Source: Microplitis mediator (lineage: Eukaryota; Arthropoda; Insecta; Hymenoptera; Braconidae). From it: a stretch of 64,000 nt of DNA. Where the stretch lies: positions 5,456,001-5,520,000 of the forward strand of contig NC_079970.1 in assembly GCF_029852145.1 (NCBI RefSeq), read 5' to 3'. Shown in pieces: positions 13,171 through 23,350 of this stretch. The translations under genes and the position numbers were made by a program. Each line of letters begins with the position of its first letter. Positions within the stretch are counted from its first letter, which is position 1. The notes under the pieces were generated by a model, which saw only the letters and a list, made by a program, of their open reading frames with translations, did no database searches and was not told where the DNA came from.

Positions 13171-14496
13171 TATATATATTGAGCTTTTTATTGGCTTGAA
13201 TAATTTAAACATACGGGTTTTATTTATTTCGAAGGAATCTATCAGTTTACATTTACAATAGTACTTAAAAATTTTTATTGCAGGTTTCAATTACTTTTCA
13301 TATATTTTTATTACTTATGTTGAACGAATCTGTAACGATTTATCAGTATTTTTATAATATAAATTTTTTTGGAGCTCAGTGAAGTAGACAGAAATATTTT
13401 TTTTAACTGACTTACAAAAGAAAATAAATTTTTTTTACCAAATCTAGCAGTAGTCTGCCATGCTGCACTTATCTCCTGATTACTCATTTCAAGTATCAAT
13501 AAAAAATCTAAGTAATTAGAATTATTAAAATAATTTAAGTTCCAATAACTCAGATTTATTCGAATGAAAAAAAATCCATAAAAAGTATGAAATTTCTCTA
13601 AAAGTATAAAACGATTTAATGATAAAAAAATTGTCGAGTTTATTTTTGTGCTGAAGAAAGAAAATAATTTTTTTTATTTTTAGTAGATAATAGTAAAAAA
13701 GCGAAGTTACTTTTCTATAACCCATTTGCGCCATCCAAGCAGATATTCCTCCGGATACTCTGGTGGATATGCCAACTTATATTTAAGCTGGTAGCATATC
13801 GACTTGCCGGAAACCGGGTACCGTGAAATATATATACCCAAGTATAAAGTATATGGATTCGTGACTTTGCATTCAGTGAATATGTGATGGAGTACATATA
13901 CATATACATATATATGTATTACTATTAGAGGGTATGAGTATGGGTCGTCATCTACAATATCAAGTACCTCTGGCTCTTTTTAAAGTAGTCGATAAAACTC
14001 TTGGGTAAATTTTATCCCAATCCCATTGATCATGAGGCTCTAGCTCCTGGTATCAACCTTTTTCATCCCTTGTTCGTCAATTCAGTGTGTATTATTTTTA
14101 TATCTTTTCGCTATTACTGAGACGGTAGGCTGATACATATAACACCAGTATGTACACACGAGTAGCTCATCGCTCGCGCATTTGTGTCACGACAGCTAAG
14201 CGTTGAGCTGCATAAACTACTGACTGTGACCTCAGGCAACCACTGGTTGCTCCCCAGGACTGGCAAACTGTTCTTGCTTATACTCTCGTCTACACGGCAC
14301 TCTCAGCGTCTCAGCTATGCTATGACTTTTAAATTCAACCGTTTCTCAGTTAAGAAAAGTCAACTTACCCAAGCAATCTTAAATACAAATTACTCAGTTT
14401 ACTCTAGCTTACTTATACATTTCAGGCTTCTTTAGATTAATCACTGACTCATAAACTATTTTATGGACAAATTCAACGTTTAATTTATTCTACATA
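13171..14496. other. Unassigned non-coding DNA
   Basis: No gene is supported. Composition is more balanced near 13735-13830 and 14150-14330, where several short open frames overlap, but none shows a domain, a codon pattern or splice signals that convince me. TATATG-type repeats occur near 13895-13918. Confidence 0.5.
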
Positions 14497-15444
14497 GGGG
14501 AGAGGGGGGCAGAATGGGCCCCTGAAGAAAAATAATTATAATATTACTAATTTTTTTTACACGTTTACTTCTTTTTAGACTTTTGATTCTTATTTTCACT
14601 TCAAATTGAAAAATCGAAAATTATCCGCATGAAAATACCATGTATGTTAAATATATATGGAAAAATATATAATCAATATAGGATCATATAAGTGGCCAAA
14701 AACGATATATATTTTCTTATATATAATATAATAAGTTTTAATATAATTAATTATATACGTAAGTTTATAAGTTAATACATGTATTATATATATTACATAT
14801 ATTGATAATTATATATGTATTCTTATTTGTTTCCATATATAAACAACATTTATTTTTGAGTATATTAAAATTATAACTTTTCAAATATATAAATAATATA
14901 TTGAATAAGTTATACGGAAATATATGAAATCATATAAGAGAAAACATATATAGAAATATAATAAAATCGGCCAAAATCTATATATAGTTCTACATAAGAT
15001 TTCATGTATTGTCACATATATATTTCTATCTGTAACATATATTTTGTAATATATGTTTACCATATATGATATTTTCATGCAGGTAGGGGCAAAGTGGGCC
15101 CTCAAAAAAATTTCGGATTTGATATTTTTTATTTTTTACACGTGTGATATTTGCAAATAACTATAAAACAATTGTATTTTAATAATATACAAGTCATTTT
15201 AATAGTCTGCTGCGATATCACTTTAAAACGTAATTTTATTATCTTTTAAATTATATTTAATCAACAGTTTTGGTGGTTTATTTTAGCCCTCATATAAGAA
15301 ATTTCGATAAACTTATTATCCGTCCGAATTTATTGACGTATAGAAAATTTTGAAGGGCCAACTTTGCCCCCATATTTTTTAAAGTTTTAAAAATTTTAAG
15401 GTGCCTCATTTGCCCCTAGTGGCCCACTTTGCCCCCTCCTCCCC
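14497..15444. mobile_element. GGGG-ended element P1 (composite), TA TSD
   Basis: The left end GGGGAGAGGGGGGCAGAATG and the right-end complement GGGGAGGAGGGGGCAAAGTG form a TIR, with TA at 14495-14496 and 15445-15446. A second left-type end, GGGGCAAAGTGGGCCCTC, occurs internally at about 15086, next to the nested element at 14627-15080. So P1 may be two copies of the family joined head to tail. Other members lie at 19300-20737 and 49091-49778. No protein is encoded. Confidence 0.75.
14627..15080. mobile_element. TATATA-rich MITE D1 with GCATGAAAATA ends
   Basis: The left end GCATGAAAATACCATGTATG and the right-end complement GCATGAAAATATCATATATG match. The interior is nearly all ATATAT-type words and is shared, in opposite orientation, with the copy at 57477-58654. 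It is nested in P1. The flanks do not show a clear TSD. Confidence 0.7.
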
Positions 15445-15446
15445 TA

Positions 15447-16788
15447 TAAATACTCCAGTATCATCAATTCAATGAATTTTATTTTATAATTTCACTATTT
15501 TTTAACATATAATTTATTTTTCTCAATTTACATATTTAAAATTTTCCCACTAATTTTAAACTGTTTCACTTTTTTTCTTCTTTTCTTTCAATTAAACCTC
15601 GAATTTTTTTACTCCGTATTATTACTGAAACTTTTTAAATTTAGTATTTAACTACAAAGTAGTCTTAATATTTAAATTATATATAATTTTTATTTTCATT
15701 TTAATGGAATAAAAGGAACAGTACTAAATATATACATATTTCCGGTAACTTGCGTAAGTGACTCGCCCTCAATTGCTCCCACTTATACTTCCGCCAAAGA
15801 ATCCAATACTCTATCTCTGTGTAGTGAGAAAGTTGCTGTTACGGAACTTGAGCCAATTTTTAAGTAACACATACTAACATAAACAAATATATATAGATAT
15901 ATATATGCATATATCTTGTAATTTCACTTTACCTTTCCGTAAACCTTTTAACAGTATATTAATAGACGTATTGAATTATGAGTTATGTAAAATTAATAAT
16001 CAACTTTTATATATATATAAATATATGTCCTTTTGAAATTTATTTTAAAACGATTGCCAAGGCCATAAATTTAATAAAAATAAATAAAAATTATTGGGAG
16101 TTAATTAATTATCATCAATCATCGCGAAAGAAATAAATATTTACATATAAGCTAATTGTAGAGTTCGAAAGTGCCAAAGCAATAAGTAAACGTTAATTGA
16201 TAGCGTGGTTATATGTAAATCATTAACAGAAAAAAAAAATTGAACATAAAAAACAATCGATGAACTTTCCGAGGGAATTGTTTTTTATCGTGATTATTGT
16301 TAATATTATTGTTATTGTTATTATTATAATATTTTCGCTCCATTGCGTCTATTTGTTCGCATATCTACATCATGATTTACGCATCGATGATCGCGCAATT
16401 TTTTTATTCACTTTTTTTTATATTATATAGATATGTTAATCGATAATTCACGTTCATTCCACTCAATTATAAATAATAGGAATGTAAATTATTTTCATAA
16501 TTTTGCATAATTTATTTAACGCGACTATTGAAATTATTCATCAGATATTTATTTATTAATAAAAGTTTTATTGGAATTTAAGATTAATTTATAAGATATA
16601 CATTTTTTCATTGTTGGGAAATAATTGATCATTTACATAAAATAAATTATTGTGAAGAATGCTCGACAAATTTTTTCCGGTGTATTTATAAATTTATAAA
16701 TAAATGGGGTACAAAGTTCATAATAGCAGCGATAGGCAATTGACGGAATTCAATTTTTAATTAAAAATTACTGTCTACTAAAAGAAAT
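15447..16788. other. AT-rich DNA without a visible gene
   Basis: No TIR pair, RNA gene or coding segment is seen. The only simple structures are TATATA patches near 15888-15912 and 16008-16024 and TTATTG repeats near 16295-16325. Confidence 0.5.
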
Positions 16789-17168
16789 CTGTGTAAAAAA
16801 AAATCGTTCCGAAAAAGTTGATAACAGTGAACTTTCAAATTTGAGACAATTCCGAACTTTGAGTTGATCATTTTTGGGACTTTGAAAAAATTTAAGGATA
16901 ACAAATTTTTCAAATTCCAGACCTTATTTTTGAGAAGTTATAAAAAGTCAAAAAACTTTCATAATTGATTTCAAAATCTGTTTTTCATTGTTCTTCAAAC
17001 CAGCAAAATTTTCAAGTTGAAAAATTCCTAAAAAGTAGTCAGTTGAAAAATTTTTTACTCTTGAACATCTTCAAAGTTCCAAAAATGATCAACTCAAAAT
17101 TCAAATTTGGAAGTTCACGGTTACGAAATTTTTGGGACAATTCTCAGTACAAATTTTTCCTACACGTG
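16789..17168. mobile_element. Foldback MITE with CTGTGTAAAAAAAA end
   Basis: Left CTGTGTAAAAAAAAATCG and right-end complement CGTGTAGGAAAAATTTG. Inside, GTGAACTTTCAAATTTGAG on the left pairs with GTGAACTTCCAAATTTGAA on the right complement, and both arms hold TTTGAGTTGATCATTTTTGG, so the whole unit folds back. The open frame running through the right arm is a consequence of the repeat, not a gene. Confidence 0.6.
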
Positions 17169-17420
17169 AATTTATCTTCCTTATTTCAAAATTTTTTATT
17201 TGAATACAAAAATTTCAATTTCCGAGAAAAAAAGTTCAATTTTGCTGTTGATTATTACTATCGATTATGGTAACTACAAAGTTTTTATATCAATATATTT
17301 TATTTTAGTAACATACAGTAAAGTTATTATATGAATTATCAATTATAAAATTCAAATAAATGTTGCATTAACGTATTAAATTAAAGTTGATGCTAAAAAA
17401 TTGCTTATCTCTTTTATTTA

Positions 17421-17642
17421 CACGCAGAGAATTTTTGAGCAAAAATTACCCATTAAGTTTGGTGCTGTAAGGACATCTATCCAGTAACTAAATTTATACT
17501 GTTGTAAGTAGAAATCGCACTTGATTTACATGCTATCGACTAGTATATTTTACAATGTGCATGGCAAAAATTTTGATATTTTCCATACGTGCTCACAGTA
17601 TTATATTTTTTGGGTAATTTTTACTATAAATTTCTCTGCGTG
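17421..17642. mobile_element. CACGCAGAGAA-ended MITE, TA TSD
   Basis: The left end is CACGCAGAGAATTTTTGAGC and the right-end complement is CACGCAGAGAAATTTATAG. TA flanks at 17419-17420 and 17643-17644. Subterminal AAAATTACCCA words pair across the element. The terminal motif is the same as in the foldbacks at 42085-42827 and 48800-50052, but the interior differs. Confidence 0.8.
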
Positions 17643-17644
17643 TA

Positions 17645-19299
17645 GTTGAACAAAATTTATTAAGATGTTATCTATTACTAAATAATTTTCACGCAATCTA
17701 CACTTCAGAAGAAAAACACTTGAATTTTTTACCGTTTCTATTTTATTTACTCAGCTATATAGTCATTTTTGCATAGTATTTTTTCCGTCAGAAATTTTTT
17801 AAATTTCAAAACACATTATGACAAAAAATGATTATAATTTTATGACAAAAATGGATTGAAATTAAACTTAAATCAACTTTGTCTTTTATTAAAAAAAAAA
17901 AAATGTCATAATTATTTATTAAACACCCAGTGGTAGACACTATTCTATAAATCATATTTTGTATTTACTATCAAGTTTACATTCGCTTGCAATAATATAT
18001 TGTTTTAACCTTTGATTTTTACTTTCCATTATAAATTTTGAATGAAATTTAAAATTCATAATTTATCTGTTTCATTGGCATATGTTAATTTAAAACAACT
18101 GTAATAATTTTTTTACAATACAATTGAGTCATAATTTTAAGATACAAAAGTTATAGGTTTTTACTTTTTACACTTTGTCATAAAAGTATTACATAAAAGT
18201 TTTAAAAGTGTGCATCGAATAAAAATAATCTATATGAAGAAAAAAATTCCGTACTATCAAATAAATTTGAAAAAAAGATATGAATTAAATTATTGTCTAA
18301 ATGATTAATCGATTCGAAAGATTTTTAACAATTAATATTTCAGTGCCGATAATTTATATTGTCTCAATTCTGAGCATGTCTTGAAAAACTACACACCCAT
18401 CATGACATGTTTTATAGATTGATAGATCACTCAATCCCGTCACGAATTCATGATAAGGGATTACATTAAGTTCTATTCATTTATACTGACTATATATGGA
18501 TTTATATATAAATTTAATATGAATGTAGTAGAGTGTAACTACTAGCTATGTACATATATGACATCGGTAAATGCTCATACTCGTACTGAGAGAGTTCGGT
18601 TCTATAAACAGAGTCGAGTTTGACACGCCCTCTTTTTCAAACCGTCATTGGTAATTTTTCAAATGGATCCAATTGATCGTAATACCAGTTCGTCGAGCTG
18701 AAAAGTAAATCGCAACTCAAATCACGTTTTATCATTATCATTTATTATACTTTGAATCAATTAATGAGAGTGAATATATCCAACATTTACCAATAGGGTT
18801 GTTTTTTATACTTTTTTTTGTAACTTAGCTTTCAAATTTACGGGGGTGAGTTAACCGACCTTGAAAAAAAAATAATACGAGTATAAAGCTTTGAATTCAA
18901 TTAGAAGTTTTTTAGAAATAATTCATTGGAATGTCTGGAAAAAAAGTTTATTTTTTTGATAGCCAAAATAATTTGAGAAAAATATCCAGCGAAATTTTAA
19001 TTTCCAATTAATTAAGTTTCAAAAAGTTTTGAAATTAAAATGCCGCGAGAACACTGGGATCCCTTGATAAGAAGTATAAGCACATGGGTTTGATTTTTTA
19101 CTTTTTAATTGATCATTTTTTTTTTTAATTAAATGAATTTATTACTCAATAAATTATTCTCAGCTAATTTTTATTAATTGAGTTCAATATTACGACGTTT
19201 ATGAACCCTGAAGTAATTTTTCTTAACGAGTGATAAAAGAATTTTGAGTTAATTTTTATTTTAATTGATCAAATATTTTTTAATTAATTTCTACAAATA
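17645..19299. other. AT-rich DNA without a visible gene
   Basis: I find no coding or RNA signal. The sequence is strongly AT-biased with poly-A runs near 17890-17902. Confidence 0.5.
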
Positions 19300-19555
19300 A
19301 GGGAGGGAGGGGAAAAACGGGGTACTTGAGGAAATACCAATTTTTCGAGAACTCAAATACACTGAATAGTTTTTTTTTAATGATATTCAAAGTAAATAGA
19401 AAAAATTTTCAGTTACCGTTGAAAAAAAAAATTTTTCATTTTTGCGGGCAAAATGGGGTACCCCCTAAAAAAGATGAAAAAAAAATTTCTGGATTTTCAA
19501 TGAATTTGATTGAGTTGAACTTTTTTGCAAATAATTTACATAAAGAAAAATCGGT

Positions 19556-20183
19556 CTATCGGTTAACCCTGCGGGCCAGCCCCAAAACTTCCCTCTGTTT
19601 TCGAGCTCGCTGAACTCGAAAACATTGTGAATACATTTTCGAGTTCTTCGAGCTCGAAAATACTTTGGTATGCCATTGTTTTCTAAAAAACCCTTTTTTT
19701 GGCATTTCTTTCTCCCACGATATCACGCGAACGAATTAACCGATTTTGATGGTTGAGGTGGCATTCGACGCGGCTTATAAATCTTTAGAGCCCAGTCGAT
19801 TTTGGAATCAATCCATCGAGCACATTAAAAGTTATCAAAAAAAAACATTTTTGAAAAAATTTTATTTTTGAAATATCTCTGAACGCACCCTACCGATTAA
19901 GTTCAAATTTTCACGGCTTCAAGATATTAACAAGCCGCGTCGAATGACACCTCAAAGATCAAAATCGGTTCATCCGTTCAAGAGTTATGAATATTTACAT
20001 ACATACATACGTACGTACGTACACACATCCATACACTCGGACATCATCGTGAAATTAGTCAGGATAGCTTCCTAGAACCTCAAAACGTCAAAATCTGATA
20101 GAAATTCGGTTTTTGCAAATCGGACCGAAACCAATAACTTCCCGAATTTTAAAAAATTTTCAATTTTCTTAACGGGAAGTTAA
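19556..20183. repeat. Dispersed GC-richer repeat ending ACGGGAAGTTAA
   Basis: This block is clearly richer in GC than its host. It opens near GGTTAACCCTGCGGGCCAGC, has two CGAG(C/T)TC(G/T)-rich words near 19600-19660, a CATA/CGTA tandem run (19997-20030), and closes TTCTTAACGGGAAGTTAA. The sentence-like middle (sensitivity to frame is lost everywhere) shows no open frame. From memory, similar AACTTCCCG-ended repeats are common in parasitoid wasp genomes; I cannot verify that here. Confidence 0.55.
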
Positions 20184-20248
20184 AAATTATGTTTTACAGG
20201 ATTATTGGATACAAAAGAAGAAAAACAAATTTTTAATAGTTTTTATTA

Positions 20249-20545
20249 CACGGAAAAAAGAGCAGCTGAAAAATTACAGTTTCTACGGTAAAAAAAGCTT
20301 CTGGGGCAAAAATCTTTAAACATTAAAGCTTAAACTGTAATTTTGGAAATTTGTTATAGTAATAAAATTAATATAATTTCAAGCAGCAAATTTTACAGTT
20401 TAAATCGACAAAATCGAGTTTGAAACTGTAATATTTGTTATTTCTGTAAAACTTACTGATAAAAAATGTAATTGTTACAGTTTCAGACTCGGAGCGCTTT
20501 GCTACTATACGAAACTGTAATTTTTCAACTGCTCTTTTTTCCGTG
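20249..20545. mobile_element. CACGGAAAAAAGAGCAG-ended MITE
   Basis: The left end CACGGAAAAAAGAGCAGCTG pairs with the right-end complement CACGGAAAAAAGAGCAGTTG, followed on both sides by AAAAATTACAGTTTC. TA precedes the left end (20247-20248); the right flank reads CATA, so the TSD is decayed or shifted. Repeated TACAGTTT(A/C) words fill the interior. Confidence 0.8.
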
Positions 20546-21023
20546 CATAAAACAAAAGTCAATAATATTTTTCAACTGACAATTGATTTTTGGAAAAACT
20601 TAACAACAAAAATTCAAAATAAAGCTCAATTATATTTACAGAAGTGATTTTGAAATGTATAAAAACCATTTAAAATATAAAATTTTTTTTTTACAACATT
20701 TTGGGGGTACCCCTTTGCCCCCCCCCCCCCCTGCTCCTATATGAATAAAATTAAACACCCAATTAGTACTCGCGAAAGAAATATTTTTCAATTAATTCCT
20801 TGCAGAGTAATGATAAAAAACTAATTTATATTACTTGTGAAATCAATTGATATGATAATGAGCCTTTTTCCTGAGAGTAGTACAGCGAACGTGTCACGAG
20901 AGGCAGCACTCGTAGTAGGGACAAACATAAAATATTTTCATTTAAGACAGTGTTATTTACGCTATATTATTTTATTATCTAAAAATAATATTTAAACACA
21001 AAAAAATTTTTTTAATAACCACT

Positions 21024-21218
21024 ATGCCAACAAAACATTGTAGTTTTGCGAGGTGTACGTCGGATAACCGTTATCCAGAGGAAAATGTGTTTTTTATACC
21101 ATTTGTAAAACCTCATATTGACGAGGTTAGATGCAATAAATGGATACATGCGTCAAGGAGAGTGGATTTAACACTGAACTTGGAATCATCAATTACATGT
21201 TTTCAAAATTATTTTTGA
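21024..21218 (+). pseudogene. THAP-type zinc-finger exon (transposon-derived, degenerate)
   Basis: A 64-residue open frame from an ATG 166 bp inside the left TIR. It matches the THAP (C2CH) DNA-binding fold: C6 and C11 (C-x4-C), the invariant-type proline P26 in FFIPF, the conserved tryptophan W40 in KWIHASRR, and C59 followed two residues later by N62 where the family has the fourth zinc ligand, histidine. The domain then ends at Y63-F64 and a stop, so the C-terminal AVPTAM-type box and any catalytic domain are absent. A 39 bp direct repeat overlaps the stop. In its parent element this exon would give the DNA-binding end of a transposase. With the His-to-Asn change and early stop I read it as a relic; a short functional THAP peptide is possible but unlikely. 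Confidence 0.8.
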
Positions 21219-21280
21219 AATTAATTTAATGAATAAAAAATTCGAAATTATTTTTGAAATTAATTTAATGAATAAAAAAT
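21206..21280. repeat. 39 bp direct repeat at the end of the THAP exon
   Basis: AAATTATTTTTGAAATTAAT plus TTAATGAATAAAAAA occurs at 21206 and again at 21245. The first copy contains the stop codon of the THAP exon, so the duplication may lie at the boundary of the internal deletion. Confidence 0.85.
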
Positions 21281-21339
21281 GAATAGCAAATTTTTTTCAC
21301 AGTTATATTGGATATAAATTAGAATGACATATAACCTCT

Positions 21340-22150
21340 CCCGGGAAAAAATGATTTTGCCTAATTATATATAATTATATATAAGACCTTATATATAATT
21401 AGATCTGAAAATTGGCCAGGTCTAATTATATATAATTTATATATAATTATATATAGGTTATATATGATTATATATAATACGTTATATATAATTAGATCTG
21501 AAAATTGGCCAGGTCTAATTATATATAAGTTTTATATACTCATATATAATTAGATATGATTATGTATAATACATATATATCATATTTTATATATAATTAG
21601 ATCCGAAAATTAGGCGGGTTTAAACATATATATGATTATGTGTAATTTATATACAATTACGTATGTCCATGTACGATTAATATTGAAGTATTCAGAGGGA
21701 AGTTTTTTTTTTAATTATACGTTTGCAATTATTCATAACAAATTATATTTCCCTCAAAATATAAATACAGAGTATAATTAACGACTGTGCTACTACATTT
21801 ATTTATTTTTGTTATATAACATTTTATTATGTATTTATAGATAGATAATATAATCATGTCATTAGACTATTAGTACTTACAAACGAAAATTACTAGAGTC
21901 ATTTTTACTAATATATTAAAGAATATATATTCGTTATTTTTAAAAGTATATTTGGTGAAACTTCTTAACGTTAATTTTATGAGATCTCACTTATTATAAT
22001 AAGTATTATAATAAGTATAATAATATAATAATTATTACTTCTCAATAATATACACCTAAAACTATAATGCATTTAACGAGTATTGGTTATTAAATATCAA
22101 TAAAGACCATAGAGCATCTAATATATTAAATAAGAAAAACTAAATATTAA

Positions 22151-22217
<67 letters not shown>

Positions 22218-22928
22218 TTAATTTATATTTGATTATATATATAGATCTAAAGATCTAAAATATAATAAAAATTACTATATATGGGTCTATATAGGTCAGG
22301 TCTAATCAGATCTAATCATATATAGACCCATGTATAACTATATATGGGTATATACTATTATATATACTATTATATATATTCCATATACAATCATATATAA
22401 TTAGGCAAAATCATTTTGTCCCGGGATATAATTAGATCTAATTATATATAAGACTATATATACTTATATATAGGTCTATATATAACCATATATATTCTAG
22501 ATATAATCATATATAATTAGGCAAAATCATTTTTTTCCCGGTATAATTAGGTCTAATTATATATAAGACTATATATACTTATATATAGGTCTATATATAA
22601 CCATCTATATTCTATATATAATCATATATCATCAGGCAAAATCATTTTTTTCCCGGTATAATTAGGTCTAATTATATATAAGACTATATATACTTATATA
22701 TAGGTCTATATATAACCATCTATATTCTATATATAATCATATATCATCAGGCAAAATCATTTTTTTCCCGGTATAATTAGGTCTAATTATATATAAGGCT
22801 ATATATACTTATATATAGGTCTATATATAACCATATATAATTATATATAATACCATATATAATTATATATATTCCATATATAATCATATATAATTATATA
22901 TAATTAGGCAAAATCATTTTTTCCCGGG
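21340..22928 (-). mobile_element. CCCGGG-ended element, copy O2 (1589 bp), TSD CT
   Basis: It has the same perfect TIR as O1 (CCCGGGAAAAAATGATTTTG) but lies in the opposite orientation. CT is duplicated at 21338-21339 and 22929-22930. The right side carries the CCGGG-restarting array, with unit boundaries at 22420, 22537, 22652, 22767 and the terminus at 22923; the two units ending at 22656 and 22771 look identical. The left side carries the GATCTGAAAATTGGCCAGGT array (21402, 21495, variant near 21600). The core shared with O1 spans about 21640-21925; about 215 bp (21927-22140) present here is missing from O1. No open frame is visible. Confidence 0.85.
22152..22211. repeat. TA dinucleotide microsatellite
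   Basis: An uninterrupted TA run inside O2, at the position equivalent to the longer run in O1. Confidence 0.95.
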
Positions 22929-23101
22929 CTATCTGTTACTTAGTCGTATTCATTTATTATATTATTTATTTATTACCATTTATATTTCATTCATGTTTCA
23001 CTCTGAAATAAATCTTAAATTTATAATTATTTTCAATTTCTCTTGTTACAGTTTGAATTTACCGCTAGTTTTTTACTAGAGTTTGTATACTAACCTGTCA
23101 A

Positions 23102-23233
23102 TTAATTCATTTTTTTTCCGGTAACTTTTAAGTTACGGCACGCAAGCCAACGTTTTAATGTGACAACATTATTGTCTTTTACGGTTGCAAATTTTAATTT
23201 TGCTCCAGGAACGTCGTCTTCGGTCAAAAACAT
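23102..23233 (-). pseudogene. SAP-like exon of the THAP transposon (frameshifted)
   Basis: A 43-residue frame on the minus strand starting at an ATG about 116 bp inside the right TIR. Residues 9-11 read PGA and residues 25-41 read TLKRWLACRNLKVTGKK, the pattern of the short SAP-like N-terminal domain (LKRWLxCR...GKK) found in certain animal transposon and YqaJ-linked proteins. The expected continuation ELIDR is present just downstream but in another frame, and it runs to a good splice donor (CAG|GTTAGT, exon end 23095). So a small indel in the run of A bases at about 23111-23118 broke the frame. The role in the parent element is probably DNA binding. The rest of the gene is deleted. Confidence 0.7.
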
Positions 23234-23350
23234 GTTTTTTATAAGTCCACTTAACTATGTGTTTAAATGGAGCTCTGACAGTGTTTGTCCCTACCGAACT
23301 ACTAGCGCTGCTAGTGAGTAATTTTTCGTACTTCAGGAAAAAGGCTCATT

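Larger units (their letters stand above)
19300..20737. mobile_element. GGGG-ended element P2 (composite)
   Basis: The left end AGGGAGGGAGGGGAAAAACG follows TA (19298-19299), and the right end, a C-rich run ending CTGCTCC, precedes TA (20738-20739). Internal GGGTACC words next to both ends (19452, 20704) and a GGGCAAA(A/G)TGGGG-like word support the family. Two other repeats sit inside: a dispersed repeat (19556-20183) and a CACGG-ended MITE (20249-20545). Confidence 0.6.
20858..23349. mobile_element. THAP/SAP-bearing DNA transposon relic, split by element O2
   Basis: Ends are ATGAGCCTTTTTCCTGA and its complement, extended as an imperfect TIR of about 75 bp in which both sides also share GTAGGGACAAACA. 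Two relic exons point inward: a THAP domain on + (21024-21218) and a SAP-like exon on - (23102-23233). Without the 1589 bp O2 insert and its 2 bp TSD the unit would be about 0.9 kb, so it is an internally deleted, non-autonomous copy that kept the first exon of each gene. THAP domains occur in P-element-type transposases, and LKRWLxCR SAP-like exons accompany THAP genes in some animal transposons. The exact superfamily is not decided, because the catalytic part is missing and the flanks show no clean 7-9 bp TSD. Confidence 0.75.
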
